Origin: Streptomyces sp. NBC_01210
Lineage (GTDB): Bacteria; Actinomycetota; Actinomycetes; Streptomycetales; Streptomycetaceae
DNA length: 64,000 nucleotides
Reading direction: 5' to 3'
NCBI RefSeq assembly: GCF_036010325.1
Contig: NZ_CP108549.1
Span: forward strand, 2,046,001 to 2,110,000
Shown here one piece after another: positions 1 through 8,980 of the stretch. Position numbers and translations under genes: made by a program. The notes under the pieces are model-generated. The model had not been told where the DNA came from. It ran no database searches and saw only the letters and a list, made by a program, of their open reading frames with translations. Within the stretch, counting starts at the first letter, position 1, and each line of letters starts with the position of its first letter.

Positions 1-258
1 CGGGCGGAGCCGAACGACTCGGAGGCCGTGCCGCCCGCGCTGGCGGGCCTGTCACCGCGTGAGCGGGACATTCTCGCGTTGATCGGAGAGGGTCTCACCA
101 ACCGGCAGATCGGCAAGCGGCTGTATCTGTCCGAGAAGACGGTGAAGAACCACATCTCCCGCCTGCTGGCCAAGCTGGGCGTTCACCGCCGCGTCCAGGC
201 CGCGGTCCTGGCGACCCAGCTGGAGCAGCACGAGGCCCCGGACCACCCATCCCGCTGA
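1..258 (+). CDS. LuxR/NarL-family response regulator, C-terminal part (5' end outside window)
   Basis: The reading frame is open from the first base, so the start and the expected receiver domain lie outside the window. What remains is a NarL/DosR-type helix-turn-helix DNA-binding domain. It has the SPRERDILALIGEGLTNRQI signature, then the recognition helix region SEKTVKNHISRLLAKLGV and a short tail ending HPSR. Such proteins bind promoters as dimers after phosphorylation by a histidine kinase. The kinase is not visible. Neighbours give no hint of the target. It may belong to the native chromosome or be cargo of the element that follows. Confidence 0.88.
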   Translation, partial: RAEPNDSEAVPPALAGLSPRERDILALIGEGLTNRQIGKRLYLSEKTVKNHISRLLAKLGVHRRVQAAVLATQLEQHEAPDHPSR

Positions 259-691
259 AACGCCGAGCGCGTACAGGCCCCCGGAGCCGGGATCGGAATG
301 GCCCTCCCTCATCGTTTCCTCCGGCCGACTCGCGCAGACGGGGCGTTGATCTCCCCGTACACCACGGTATTGGCTCCGCACTCGGGACCGCATGCCCTCA
401 GGAACAGCCACAGGGACGTCGCTCCCAGCGCAGTAACACGGGGCGCTTTCCCCGCACGGCGACCCCGTACGGCGTCCCCCGATGTACGCGATCCCCGAGC
501 CCAAAGACCGGCGGGCCAACCGCAAACGGCGCGGCAGCAAGTGCGGCCGACCACCGGCTTCGACGCCCGCCACGAGGAGGCGTCCCGCCGGACACCATCG
601 CATTCGCCTGGATGAAGGGACGGGTACGACGTCGGCACGCTGGTATGGGTGGTGTGCAAATGCCGTGCCCGTCCCGGGCACTGGGCGTGGC
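259..691. other. Non-coding interval with degraded sequence
   Basis: I see no intact gene here. The interval holds the IS remnant described separately and otherwise no convincing codon usage on either strand. In particular I looked on the minus strand for the missing 3' half of the dnaE2 gene, whose reading would resume after FQIESPG, and did not find it. Confidence 0.6.
455..640 (+). pseudogene. Remnant of an IS5-type transposase (C-terminal fragment, frameshifted)
   Basis: Codons from 482 read IPEPKDRRANRKRRGSKCG and continue RPPA. This resembles the basic segment that precedes the last catalytic Glu in IS5-family DDE transposases, commonly of the form IPEPADQ..RKRRGS.GGRPPAFD. The expected FDARHEEASRR continuation is present only after a frame change near 560. 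Nothing recognisable of the rest of the transposase is left, and no terminal repeats were found. The assignment rests on one motif remembered from the family, so the exact limits are approximate. Confidence 0.5.
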
Positions 692-1153
692 TCAGGTTCC
701 TGGATCCGTGGTCACGAACCTGCGGCCTGGGCCGCGCCGCCTGGGCATGTGCACCACCGTGGCATCGGCGGCGTCCTCCTGCTCACGGCGGAGGTTCTCC
801 ACCTCGATCGACAGTTCCACGGTGGTACGGCGGAGGAAGGCAGTCAACTGCTGTTCTGCTGCCAACTGTTGCTTCGCCTCCTTCAGCTCCTCGGCCACGG
901 CCGCGTACCGCTCGGCGAGCTCCTGGGCGGCTGTGGGCACTCTGCCTTGCGCCTTGACACTGAGCCTGAACTCGTCAACCAGGTCCTGGTGTTGTGGATA
1001 GACCACGTCACGGCGCAGCCCGGACTCGACGATCAGTTCGGTGGCGGTCAGCTTGCCCGAGACCGAGCGCAGGGGCGTGCCGGCCAGCAGCCGCTCAGCC
1101 GCCGCCTTGATCGCGGCGGCGTCCTTGTCCCGGTCACGTGGTCTGCGCCCCAT
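692..1153 (-). CDS. Small TnpC-like accessory protein of the recombinase cassette
   Basis: 153 residues starting MGRRPRDRDKDAAAIKAAAE. This start was chosen because a GGAGGAG ribosome-binding site lies just upstream; the frame stays open further upstream without such a site. The N-terminal half resembles a small HTH-like module (KLTATELIVESGLRRDVVY). The second half, around AELAERYAAVAEELKEAKQQ, is a long charged helix likely to form a coiled coil. Small proteins of this layout follow the recombinases in Tn554-type elements, where TnpC influences orientation and frequency of transposition. It overlaps the end of the third recombinase gene by 20 bases, which supports co-expression. The function here is inferred from position and shape only. 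Confidence 0.66.
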   Translation of the reverse strand: MGRRPRDRDKDAAAIKAAAERLLAGTPLRSVSGKLTATELIVESGLRRDVVYPQHQDLVDEFRLSVKAQGRVPTAAQELAERYAAVAEELKEAKQQLAAEQQLTAFLRRTTVELSIEVENLRREQEDAADATVVHMPRRRGPGRRFVTTDPGT

Positions 1154-3326
1154 CCGCTTGCTCCTCCATCGGGTCTTCCGGGCCACTCCCACGCCGGTCC
1201 TGCTCATGTACCGCGATCACCGCGCGCATCGGGGCGGCCTTCGCCGCCGCCCGGTCCCGCAGGGGCCTCGGCGACAGCCGATCGGCCGCGGCGGCTTCCC
1301 AGCGGGCGAGTTCCAACCGCTTGTTCTCGATATCGCGGTCGGTGTAGGCGAGATTGGTGCATGTGGCGCGGCACAGTTGCTCGTCCGGCTCGGTCACGTT
1401 CAGTCCAGCCGCCTCGCGCTCCTCTCGACAGGCTGCGGTCTCGAGTCGCCAGACGCAGGTCATCCCCAGGCCGTGATGGATGTCCGGATGCTTGCTCGCC
1501 AACAGACGTCGTGCGTTGTCGGCCTGGTTGACGACTCTGCCCGCGAACGCGGCCGACGCCTTGCGCACTCTGCGCCGGTATTCCTGCGCGGAGGGCCCGC
1601 TGACATGTTCGCCTTCGTCGAGTGCCCGAAGGTCCTCGTCCACCTGCTCACTGAGCATCTCCAACTCCTCGACGGCGAGGTCTTCCATCCAACTCGTGTC
1701 GGCATCTCCTGCGTAACCGAGTGTCACCTTCGCCTTCACGTGCCCGTATTGCGCCTGCGCCGCCGCGAGCCCGCCCGGGCGTCGCACGACGAAGTACGCG
1801 AGCGTACGGCGGAAGCGCGACGCGTGCACAACCTTGGTTGGGTCCGGAGGGATGGCCGGACCGTCCGGGCCGGAGAACCGCTCGTTCACCCAGTCGATGA
1901 ACTCGCGGACGTCGTCGTTCATCGTGCCCGTTGGTTTGGCCTGTTTCCTGCGCGAGCGGACCGTGGTGCGTTGCCGACTCGGTGGGAACAGCAGCTCAGC
2001 GTCGGAGAGCGACTCCAGCATCTCCACGGCCGGAACGACTGCGCTGACCACGGCCCAGGGCCGCTCGGCGGTCTCATCGGCATCAGGGGCGGGAACATGA
2101 TCGGCGCCTTTGCTGCGCCGACCGACGAGCACGAACCCGCCGTTCTCGTCCTCGCGCAGACAGCCGCGACGGAGCTGAAGGACTTCCCCGCTGCGCATGC
2201 CGGAGAGATAGCAGATCACGACGAAGCATGCAGCCGTCAGATAGCGTACAAGCTGGTTGACCTCGCGCACACCGATCGGACGGTCACGCCAGGAAGCGCC
2301 CTGGAACGTCCCGGTGATCGGACCGAGGAAGAAAGCATCGGATTCCAGCTCCAGCCCGTACTCCTCGGCCATGGACAGCAACAGGCTGTCGTACGACTTC
2401 ACCTTGCAGCCGTAGGACGCCACCATGCGGGCGATGTGCTCGTGATCCAGCCCGAGCTGACCGCCGTGGCGCTCACGGCGACGTGTCCCGGGCAGCCCTC
2501 TGCCGGTGCGCTGCAGCTCGGCCAGGTAGCGCGCGAAGCGCTCTTTCAACGGGCCGTCGGCGAACCTTGCATGTGCGGCCAGGGTGACTGGATGCTGCCC
2601 GGCCAGGAGCATTCGTACTTCGCGGGCTGCGTTGCGGATGTCGGGGCCGAATTCCTCGATCATCCGAAGTGCCCAGGCCAGCAAGGCTTCCATGGTGATG
2701 GGGGCGATGCGTGGCGTCTTGTTGAACGGGCTCTGATCGCGTTTTCCTCCGACTAGATCCTCTGTCGAGGCGGAGCCCCACGGCCGACGCCGCGGCAACC
2801 GGTATTCCTGGGGAAGCACCTCCCGGTATCCCCACAGGACCCGTACCGCATGCAGCAGGCCCATCTTGTCGTTCGTCGATCTGGTCGTCAGATCCAGTAC
2901 ATGGCTCTTGTACAGACTCAGATCCCGGCTGCTGACATCACACAGGCGCGTGACACCGCGCGAGTCCAGCCACTTGGCGAAGACCGACATGGACATGAGC
3001 CACTTGTGGACCGTGAGGATCTCGGGCTGTTCGTCGATCCGCCCCGGTTGCAGCTGAGCAGGCCAGTTTGTGTTCAGCGCGATCCAGGCGAGCGTCTTGA
3101 ACGCGTCCCGCAAGGCGTCGGGCGTCAGGCGAGCCCAGTTCTCGCTGACCGGGCACAACTGATCGTCGAGCAATCCCGGACCCAGGTACCAGACCGGGTC
3201 CCCGAATCGGGACAGGGAAGTGGTGTCCGTCGAGTCGCGCATCGGTCGATGGGCCAGGACCAGTGTGTCCGGACCGGGCATGAAGGCCACGCCAGCGGCG
3301 GGGCCGGGCGTCGATACGCTGGTCAT
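1134..3326 (-). CDS. Tyrosine recombinase/integrase, third of the trio (TnpB-like)
   Basis: 730 residues. The C-terminal catalytic domain shows the first Arg in SGMRSGEVLQL (about residue 375), the box II Arg in ASRFRRTLAY (about 504), a QYGHV segment and a candidate nucleophilic Tyr in TLGYAGD (about 536). About 190 further residues follow, including Cys and charged stretches that may bind DNA or partners. An N-terminal SAM-like core-binding region precedes the catalytic domain. The ATG overlaps the stop of the second recombinase by four bases. The large size and the post-catalytic extension fit the accessory recombinases of Tn554-type or trio elements better than phage integrases. Confidence 0.82.
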   Translation of the reverse strand: MTSVSTPGPAAGVAFMPGPDTLVLAHRPMRDSTDTTSLSRFGDPVWYLGPGLLDDQLCPVSENWARLTPDALRDAFKTLAWIALNTNWPAQLQPGRIDEQPEILTVHKWLMSMSVFAKWLDSRGVTRLCDVSSRDLSLYKSHVLDLTTRSTNDKMGLLHAVRVLWGYREVLPQEYRLPRRRPWGSASTEDLVGGKRDQSPFNKTPRIAPITMEALLAWALRMIEEFGPDIRNAAREVRMLLAGQHPVTLAAHARFADGPLKERFARYLAELQRTGRGLPGTRRRERHGGQLGLDHEHIARMVASYGCKVKSYDSLLLSMAEEYGLELESDAFFLGPITGTFQGASWRDRPIGVREVNQLVRYLTAACFVVICYLSGMRSGEVLQLRRGCLREDENGGFVLVGRRSKGADHVPAPDADETAERPWAVVSAVVPAVEMLESLSDAELLFPPSRQRTTVRSRRKQAKPTGTMNDDVREFIDWVNERFSGPDGPAIPPDPTKVVHASRFRRTLAYFVVRRPGGLAAAQAQYGHVKAKVTLGYAGDADTSWMEDLAVEELEMLSEQVDEDLRALDEGEHVSGPSAQEYRRRVRKASAAFAGRVVNQADNARRLLASKHPDIHHGLGMTCVWRLETAACREEREAAGLNVTEPDEQLCRATCTNLAYTDRDIENKRLELARWEAAAADRLSPRPLRDRAAAKAAPMRAVIAVHEQDRRGSGPEDPMEEQADGAQTT

Positions 3327-5266
3327 CGCAGGTCCAGCCTTCCGTTGATGAGGTCGTCGACGAGCGCTCGCTCGGCGGCGGTAACGCGGTCACGTGCGTC
3401 GCTCCGCTCGGCCTGGGTGTATTGCCCCAACAGGTTGGCCAGACGGGCGAACGGCTCGGCGTGGCGGTGGTCCCACAGGCGCGGATCGAGGTCGCGCTGC
3501 AAGTGTCTGAGTCGCTCGTGGGCCTCGATCTGAACTGGCAGTTGGCGAGACAGGGCACGCGCGTTCTCACAGCGCAAGCAGTCGTCGAGGAACGACGCGC
3601 CGCACGGTTTGCTGGGGCCGGTGAACGGGCTGTTCTCCGGCTGCGTGCATGCCACCAGGACCGCATCCTGCTCACCCGAGATCAGCCGAGCGAGAGTCCT
3701 TGCGTCCAGCCCCACATCAGCCGCGGCTCGCTCCGGATCCTCGGCAGCTCGCGCGAGGAACTCATCCGTCAGAACCGGAATCTCCTGAACGGCCCGTGCC
3801 TTCGCAACCTCCTTCTCCAGCGCCTCGCGCATGACCGCACGTCCGCGTTCGACCGCGGACAGGCTTGTCCTCAGATAGTTGTGGAACGTCTCCCTGGTGT
3901 GCGCCACAGGCTGTCCACCGCGCTCCAGCACAGTCCGCCGCAGCCGGTGCACATTGACCGACAGCCCTTCATCCGCGCTTTCTCCGTCTAGTTCCTTCAC
4001 GTCGCCGGACGCCTCACCGAGCGAACCACCGCTCGAAAGCTGCCTGTTGTCAGTGCTCTTCACGGGACGGAAACCATGTCCAATGGCCCAGTCTGCGAGA
4101 TTGCTCCGGCATGTACCGTGCGCCCACGCCAAACCGCGCTGGGCCCGGACGTTCGGGTAGCAGACTGCGTGGTTTCCCCCGCTGTGGCGTCGCACGAGTT
4201 CCGTTAGGTCCAGGAGCAGTAGATAGATACGCAAGGGGGAGCGGAACAGGTGCTTGTCGTGATCCTCTGCCTGCAACACGTCGGCAAGCGCCGAAGGCAG
4301 GTCCTCCAGCGGCGTCACCATGAACTCCAACGATGGCCCGCGACGTGGCTTGACTCCGTCCACCAGAGCCAGCGCAGGCCCGCCCAGGCCGCCGTCGGGC
4401 CGGAAGTGTGCCGCCGGCCACTCCCCGATCGTGCCGAAGTTCTCGCTGGTCAGATCGATAAGCATCAAACAGAACGCCACCGTCTCTCTGCGCGTCAATG
4501 TCAGCCGGGAAACGAGATCGTGGGCCCCGCCCAATGCCTGCACCCATGGGGGAATACCGCCTTGCGGCGACGACGGCGTCACGCGCCGGGGCAAGTCCCC
4601 GGTCCGGTCAAGGATGTCCAACACGCGTCCGGCCTTCTCGACATGGTTGCGGCGGCCGGGAGTGCCGAGATCGCCACGGCGGTATGCAGCAAGAAGTTCT
4701 CGCCCTTCATAGATGCGGTCCCGTGCCACGCGGATGTCATGGCGGACCGCGGTCATGAGCTCCTGATGCTCATCGTGGCTGTACGGCTGCACCTTCGATT
4801 CGTAGACAGGCAGTCGCCCATGCAAGATGGCATTCCGTGCCTCGGCCGACAACTCTGTGTCCGCGCGAAAGATCGCACGCACCCGCTCGACATGGGACTT
4901 CCTGGAGCCCAGTGGTACAGCGAGGAAGGCCTCTCTAACCTGCGTTGCAGTGATGTCCGCGGGGCGTTGAGGTGAAGGGTTCGCCGCTGCAAGGTGCTGC
5001 GCGAAGATGCTCACACCGCTCCAGAGGCCATTGGCCGCCCTGATCCGCTTGACCCCTGAAGTCGGTCCGGTGGACCGTGCGAAGGAACGAGCAAACCACT
5101 GCTGGATCCCCGTGCAGACCTGTAATTGCGTGAAGTCGTAGATCCTGCTGTGTCGTCCTTTCTCCTCAACGAAGAGAACGCTGCACTCTTCCTCCGTAAT
5201 GACAAGTCGCTCTGGGGGCTCCCAATGGCCGGGAGGAACGCGCGCCTTTCGACCTCCCCGGCTCAT
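3323..5266 (-). CDS. Tyrosine recombinase/integrase, second of the trio
   Basis: 647 residues. The catalytic C-terminal signature is visible as HRLRRTVLERGG (box II, about residue 440) followed by the HTRETFHNYLRTS segment, with the candidate Tyr near residue 461. I could not place the first catalytic Arg: the corresponding region reads LMLIDLTSENFGTIGEW, where a G.R..E motif would be expected. This member may therefore be catalytically compromised or use a different residue. A Cys-containing segment near the end (CGASFLDDCLRCENA) resembles a small metal-binding knuckle. It overlaps both flanking recombinase genes by four bases, so the three proteins are probably made in fixed ratio. Confidence 0.78.
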   Translation of the reverse strand: MSRGGRKARVPPGHWEPPERLVITEEECSVLFVEEKGRHSRIYDFTQLQVCTGIQQWFARSFARSTGPTSGVKRIRAANGLWSGVSIFAQHLAAANPSPQRPADITATQVREAFLAVPLGSRKSHVERVRAIFRADTELSAEARNAILHGRLPVYESKVQPYSHDEHQELMTAVRHDIRVARDRIYEGRELLAAYRRGDLGTPGRRNHVEKAGRVLDILDRTGDLPRRVTPSSPQGGIPPWVQALGGAHDLVSRLTLTRRETVAFCLMLIDLTSENFGTIGEWPAAHFRPDGGLGGPALALVDGVKPRRGPSLEFMVTPLEDLPSALADVLQAEDHDKHLFRSPLRIYLLLLDLTELVRRHSGGNHAVCYPNVRAQRGLAWAHGTCRSNLADWAIGHGFRPVKSTDNRQLSSGGSLGEASGDVKELDGESADEGLSVNVHRLRRTVLERGGQPVAHTRETFHNYLRTSLSAVERGRAVMREALEKEVAKARAVQEIPVLTDEFLARAAEDPERAAADVGLDARTLARLISGEQDAVLVACTQPENSPFTGPSKPCGASFLDDCLRCENARALSRQLPVQIEAHERLRHLQRDLDPRLWDHRHAEPFARLANLLGQYTQAERSDARDRVTAAERALVDDLINGRLDLR

Positions 5267-6876
5267 GCGTCATCACCTTCGTCATCGGGGGAGAGGTCCT
5301 GCTCCACTTCTACGGGGGAAAGGACCAGTTCATTGTCCGCGGCGATTCTCCCCAACAGGATGTCGACAGCCTCCCGTTGGTCACCGTCGATCAACGCCAT
5401 CAGGTAGTCGACTTCCAGAGCTGTGAAAGGAGCCAGGTACCAGTCTCTGGTGGTCTGCGGGTTGCGATGCCCCAGCATTGTCGCCAGCTGATACCAGATG
5501 TCGCCGAACTGCTCGCGGAATGCCCGCTTCTCGGCCTCAGTGAATCCTCGAAGACGCTGCTCCCACACGGCGCTGAGGATGGAGTACCACCCTAGGGCAT
5601 AGGAGTGACGCATCATGTGTGGGCGGGCCCACAGAGGACATTGGGCTGCGCGCCTCCTCCGTTCCTCTTCCCTGAGGTCCTCGAACCCCGGCCACCGTGA
5701 CCGTGCCCACGCCTCAGCGACCCGGGAGTTGGCGGCGGCGAACGTGTTCTCCCAGCTGTGGGCCTGGTGCGGCATCCCGTTAACGCTCAACCAGACCGCG
5801 AGCGGCTCCAGCCCGCCTTGCGCCTCCCTGAACAGTCGATGTCTCTCGGCCGGTTCCAATACATCGAGGGACACAGTCGCCGAACCCCCGTGCGGAGTAC
5901 GCACTCTGAGCGCCCGCCTGCGCGGATTGTGCCCGGTCACGATTACGAGGCCCGGAAGACGCTCGTACCGGCCTTCCCGCTGCGCCCGCTCAATCGCTTC
6001 TGCGCGAGAGCCCTCCAGTAGATCCATGTAACCCGCCACGGCTTTCACAACCGCTCGGGGAATTCGATAGTTACGTCCATAACGACGCCCCTTGGCACAA
6101 GCCTTTGCCAGCCACGCCTTCGGGTACCGGCCGTCCACGTGCGCCGCTGGCAGCTCGACGTCCAGGAGGCTCGCCCACTCCTCCAGCCGCAGCCCCGTTC
6201 CCCACAACCCCTCGACGAAGGCAGTGTTGCGGTCCTCGTTGAACCCGTGCCAACTCTCCGGGCGGAGGCCATCGAACCCGTACCCCCTTAGCCCCACGTC
6301 CCGCCACTGCTCGAAAGCCTTCCGCAGAAGCCACTTCACCTGACGCCGAGGAGCTCCAGCAGGACGCGAAGGATCCCGCCCTGACCCATGGCCGCCCGAC
6401 TGAACGGACTGCGACGGGATCGGATTGAAGACCTCGTACTCGCTGGAGGCCCAGGCATAGAACCTCTTCAGCCCAGCTCGGTCGGTGTCGAACGACGTCC
6501 CCTCCACCCGCCCGCAGTTACGGGAATCCGCCATCCGCCAGTGCTTGAAGTCCGTGTAGTCGCGTGTGCTTGCCTCGAACCAGAGCCGTCCCCGCTGTTC
6601 CAGAAAGTTCAACCAGACGACGAGCGCGTAGGCGTAACGTCGCCACGTGGTCCGCTGCTTGGAGACGATCTCGTCGGCCCGGAAGAACAGGTTGATCCAC
6701 GGGTCCGCACCGTGCCGCGCCGACCACAGGATCGGCGTGCCATCCCTCGCGCCGTTCTCACGTGCTCTTTCGTGCACATCGCCGAACTGCCCTAGATCCG
6801 TGTCGCCCACGGGAGCAGGACAGTCCCGGTGAAGATCGTAGAACTCGACAGCCCAAGAGCCCTCGGACTCCTCCAT
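5263..6876 (-). CDS. Tyrosine recombinase/integrase, first of the trio (TnpA-like)
   Basis: 537 residues. All key elements of a tyrosine recombinase are visible: Arg in GTGLRLEEWASLL (about 228), H-x-x-R in RPHMMRHSYALG (about 420), TMLGHRNPQTTRDWYLAP with the GH and the nucleophilic Tyr (about 479). A core-binding N-terminal domain precedes it. GGAGGGG sits a few bases before the ATG, so this start is well supported. It is the first gene of the cassette and the likely strand-exchange enzyme. It begins only about 50 bases inside the junction with the broken polymerase gene, as expected for a gene at the end of a mobile element. The tail ends in an acidic stretch. Confidence 0.88.
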   Translation of the reverse strand: MEESEGSWAVEFYDLHRDCPAPVGDTDLGQFGDVHERARENGARDGTPILWSARHGADPWINLFFRADEIVSKQRTTWRRYAYALVVWLNFLEQRGRLWFEASTRDYTDFKHWRMADSRNCGRVEGTSFDTDRAGLKRFYAWASSEYEVFNPIPSQSVQSGGHGSGRDPSRPAGAPRRQVKWLLRKAFEQWRDVGLRGYGFDGLRPESWHGFNEDRNTAFVEGLWGTGLRLEEWASLLDVELPAAHVDGRYPKAWLAKACAKGRRYGRNYRIPRAVVKAVAGYMDLLEGSRAEAIERAQREGRYERLPGLVIVTGHNPRRRALRVRTPHGGSATVSLDVLEPAERHRLFREAQGGLEPLAVWLSVNGMPHQAHSWENTFAAANSRVAEAWARSRWPGFEDLREEERRRRAAQCPLWARPHMMRHSYALGWYSILSAVWEQRLRGFTEAEKRAFREQFGDIWYQLATMLGHRNPQTTRDWYLAPFTALEVDYLMALIDGDQREAVDILLGRIAADNELVLSPVEVEQDLSPDDEGDDA

Positions 6877-6926
6877 ACAGACCCCTCCGAGCCGAAAACC
6901 GACAGTGGCTCAGACAATAGAGAAGG

Positions 6927-8845
6927 CCCGGCGATTCGATCTGGAAGCAGCCCAACGTCTCGGTGGACTTGATGAGTTGGTACGTCGCCGGATCGCCCGG
7001 CGGCACCTGCTCCGGGTCGTCGAGGTCGAGCTCCTCCCCCGTCGCCCGCCGCAGCTCGGCGACCGCGTGCGCCATCGCCGACTGCATCCGCACCCCCAGG
7101 ACGTCGAGCTTGAGCAACCCGAGGTCCTCCACGTCCTCCTTGTCGAACTGCGACATGGGGAAGCCCTCGCCGCTGGTGGGCACCACCGGCGTACGGGCGA
7201 GGAGCGTGGCGTCCGAGAGCAGCACCCCGCACGGGTGCATGGCGATCCCGCGCGGCAGCGCGTCCAGCGCCTCGACCAGCTCCCACAGCCGGCCGTGCCG
7301 TGCCCCTTCCTGTCGGTACTCCCTTGCCACCTCGCGCAGTTCGGGCAGTTCCTCCATGGCGGCGCGGGCGTCGCGGGCGCGGATGTGCGGGAAGGACTTG
7401 GCGATCCTGTCGATCTCGGCCGGGTCCATGGAGAGCGCGGCGCCCACGTCCCGTACCGCATGGCGCACCCGGTAGGTCTCGGGCATGGCGACGGTCGCGA
7501 CCCGCTCCTCGCCGAAGCGGCCGATGATCGCGCGGTAGACCTCGAGCCGACGGGCGGACTCGACGTCGATGTCGATATCGGGCAGTACGGCGCGCCGCTT
7601 GGAGAGGAAGCGCTCCATCAGCAGCCCGTGCTCCACGGGGTCGGCGTGCGCGATGCCGAGGAGGTGGTTGACGAGCGAGCCGGCCCCGGAGCCGCGCGCG
7701 GCGACCCGGATGCCCATCTCCCGTACGTTGTCGACGACTTGAGCGACCGTCAGGAAGTACGAGGCATAGCCCCAGTGCGCGATGATGTCCAGCTCGTGGT
7801 GCATCCGCTCCCAGTACTCACGGCGGCCGTCATAGCCGCGCAGCACCATTCCGGCGGCGGCACGGGAGGCCAGTACCCGCTGCGGGGTACGCAGACCCGC
7901 GCCGACCAGATGCGGCTCCGGGAAGTGGACGGCGCCGATCCCCAGATCGTCCTCGGGGTCGACCAGACACTCGGCCGCCGTCTCCTCCGTCATGGCGAGC
8001 AGCAGGTGGGCGGTGTCGCGCCGGAAGCCGGCGGCTTCGGCGACCCGCTCGGCGGTACTGGCCATCCCGGCCGGGTCCTTGAGCCAGCGCTCCCCGCTGT
8101 CGAGGCCCTTGCGCGGGTCGATCGGGACGAGGCGGCGGGCCGCGTCGAGGACGTCGGCGACCGGGCCCTGCCCCTGGTCGGCGTACCGGACGGCATTGGT
8201 CAGCACGGCCCGTACGCCCTGTTCGGCGGCGAAGCCGAGGGTGCGGGCGGCATGTCGCAGCGAGCCGGGGCCGGTGCCCTTGAGGCCGTGGTGCACGACC
8301 TCGAGGCGCAGCCGGTCGCCGTAGCGCTCCTGCCAGGGCACGAGCAGCTCGGCCGCGCGGTCGGGACGTCCTGCGGCCAGTGCCCGGCCGATCTCGGATG
8401 CCGGGCCGAGCAGCACGGCCAGCCCGTCGCCGTGGTTCTCGCTCCAGGGCAGCAGCGGGCTGCCGTCGTCCGCCGCGTGGGCGACGGTCACCATGCGGCA
8501 CAGCTCGGCCCAGCCCTGGCGGGACCGGGCGAGAAAGACGGTACGGGGCGCGGACTCGTCCACGAACGCCCCGCCGCGCACCGGGGTACGCCGCCGCTCG
8601 GTGGGCCCCTCCTTGCGCGCCCGCTCGCCCACCGCGAGGTCCACACCGAACAGCGGCCGCACTCCGGCCTTGTCGCAGGCCTTGGCGAAGCGAACCGCGC
8701 CCGCGAAGGTGTCGCGGTCGGTCAGAGCGAGGGCGTCCATGCCCCGCTCGGCGGCGCGCTCGGCAAGCCGCTCCGGGTGCGAGGCTCCATAGCGCAGGGA
8801 GAACCCGGAAACGGTGTGCAGATGCGTGAACCCGGGCACCCGCAC
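6927..8845 (-). pseudogene. dnaE2: DNA polymerase III alpha subunit (DnaE2/error-prone type), truncated 3' by the recombinase element
   Basis: About 639 codons match DnaE. There is an N-terminal PHP domain beginning FTHLHTVSGFSLRYGASHPE and the polymerase palm with PDIDIDVES carrying catalytic Asp residues. The match continues up to STETLGCFQIESPG. Family members go on with roughly 400-500 more residues (QRELV..., fingers, helix-hairpin-helix, OB fold). Here the frame instead runs about 55 meaningless residues into the recombinase gene and stops at 6758. The break is abrupt at a highly conserved motif, so this is an insertion or deletion junction rather than drift. The protein can hardly be an active polymerase. 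A second, essential dnaE must exist elsewhere in the genome. Confidence 0.9.
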
Positions 8846-8980
8846 CTCCTGGATCAGACCGTCTCACCTCCCCCGTCTCCACCATAGACCAAGTTTCGAA
8901 CATTCGTGCGACACCGGTCCCATCGGCCCTTCGGCCCCGTCCCACCTGCATGGACACCGTGCGCCACGGAGCGTGGGGCC
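8846..8980. promoter_or_regulatory. Divergent intergenic region upstream of dnaE2
   Basis: This 135-base spacer lies between the polymerase remnant and the divergent DUF3533 remnant. It would hold both promoters. A TTCGAAC sequence at about 8893-8900, close to the polymerase start, resembles part of an actinobacterial SOS (LexA) box (GAAC....GTTC), but I did not find a complete palindrome. Confidence 0.25.

Larger units (their letters stand above)
692..6927 (-). mobile_element. Tn554-like triple tyrosine-recombinase element, right end inside dnaE2
   Basis: Four overlapping minus-strand genes (5263-6876, 3323-5266, 1134-3326, 692-1153) form one transcription unit: three large tyrosine recombinases and a small coiled-coil protein. 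This recalls Tn554 (tnpA, tnpB, tnpC) and recombinase-in-trio elements. The right boundary is inferred at about 6924-6930, where the dnaE2 reading frame stops matching DnaE just after FQIESPG and only about 50 bases before the first recombinase start. The left boundary is not identified. It could be near 690, or beyond the window if the LuxR gene and IS remnant are cargo. The shared 9-mer GTGGCTCAG at 687-695 and 6905-6913 may or may not be an end repeat. Confidence 0.68.

Noticed and set aside
482..1531. Long plus-strand open frame opposite the recombinase cassette
   Set aside because: Apart from its first 30 codons, which resemble an IS5-type transposase, it is the antisense of the TnpC-like and recombinase genes, with no start signal or domain.
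6905..8887. 660-codon plus-strand open frame opposite dnaE2
   Set aside because: It is the complementary frame of a high-GC gene; the residue composition (His, Gln, Arg, Gly-rich) is typical of antisense shadows and there is no ribosome-binding site.
8880..8915. LexA/SOS box ahead of dnaE2
   Set aside because: A TTCGAAC half-like sequence is present, but a complete actinobacterial SOS palindrome could not be shown.
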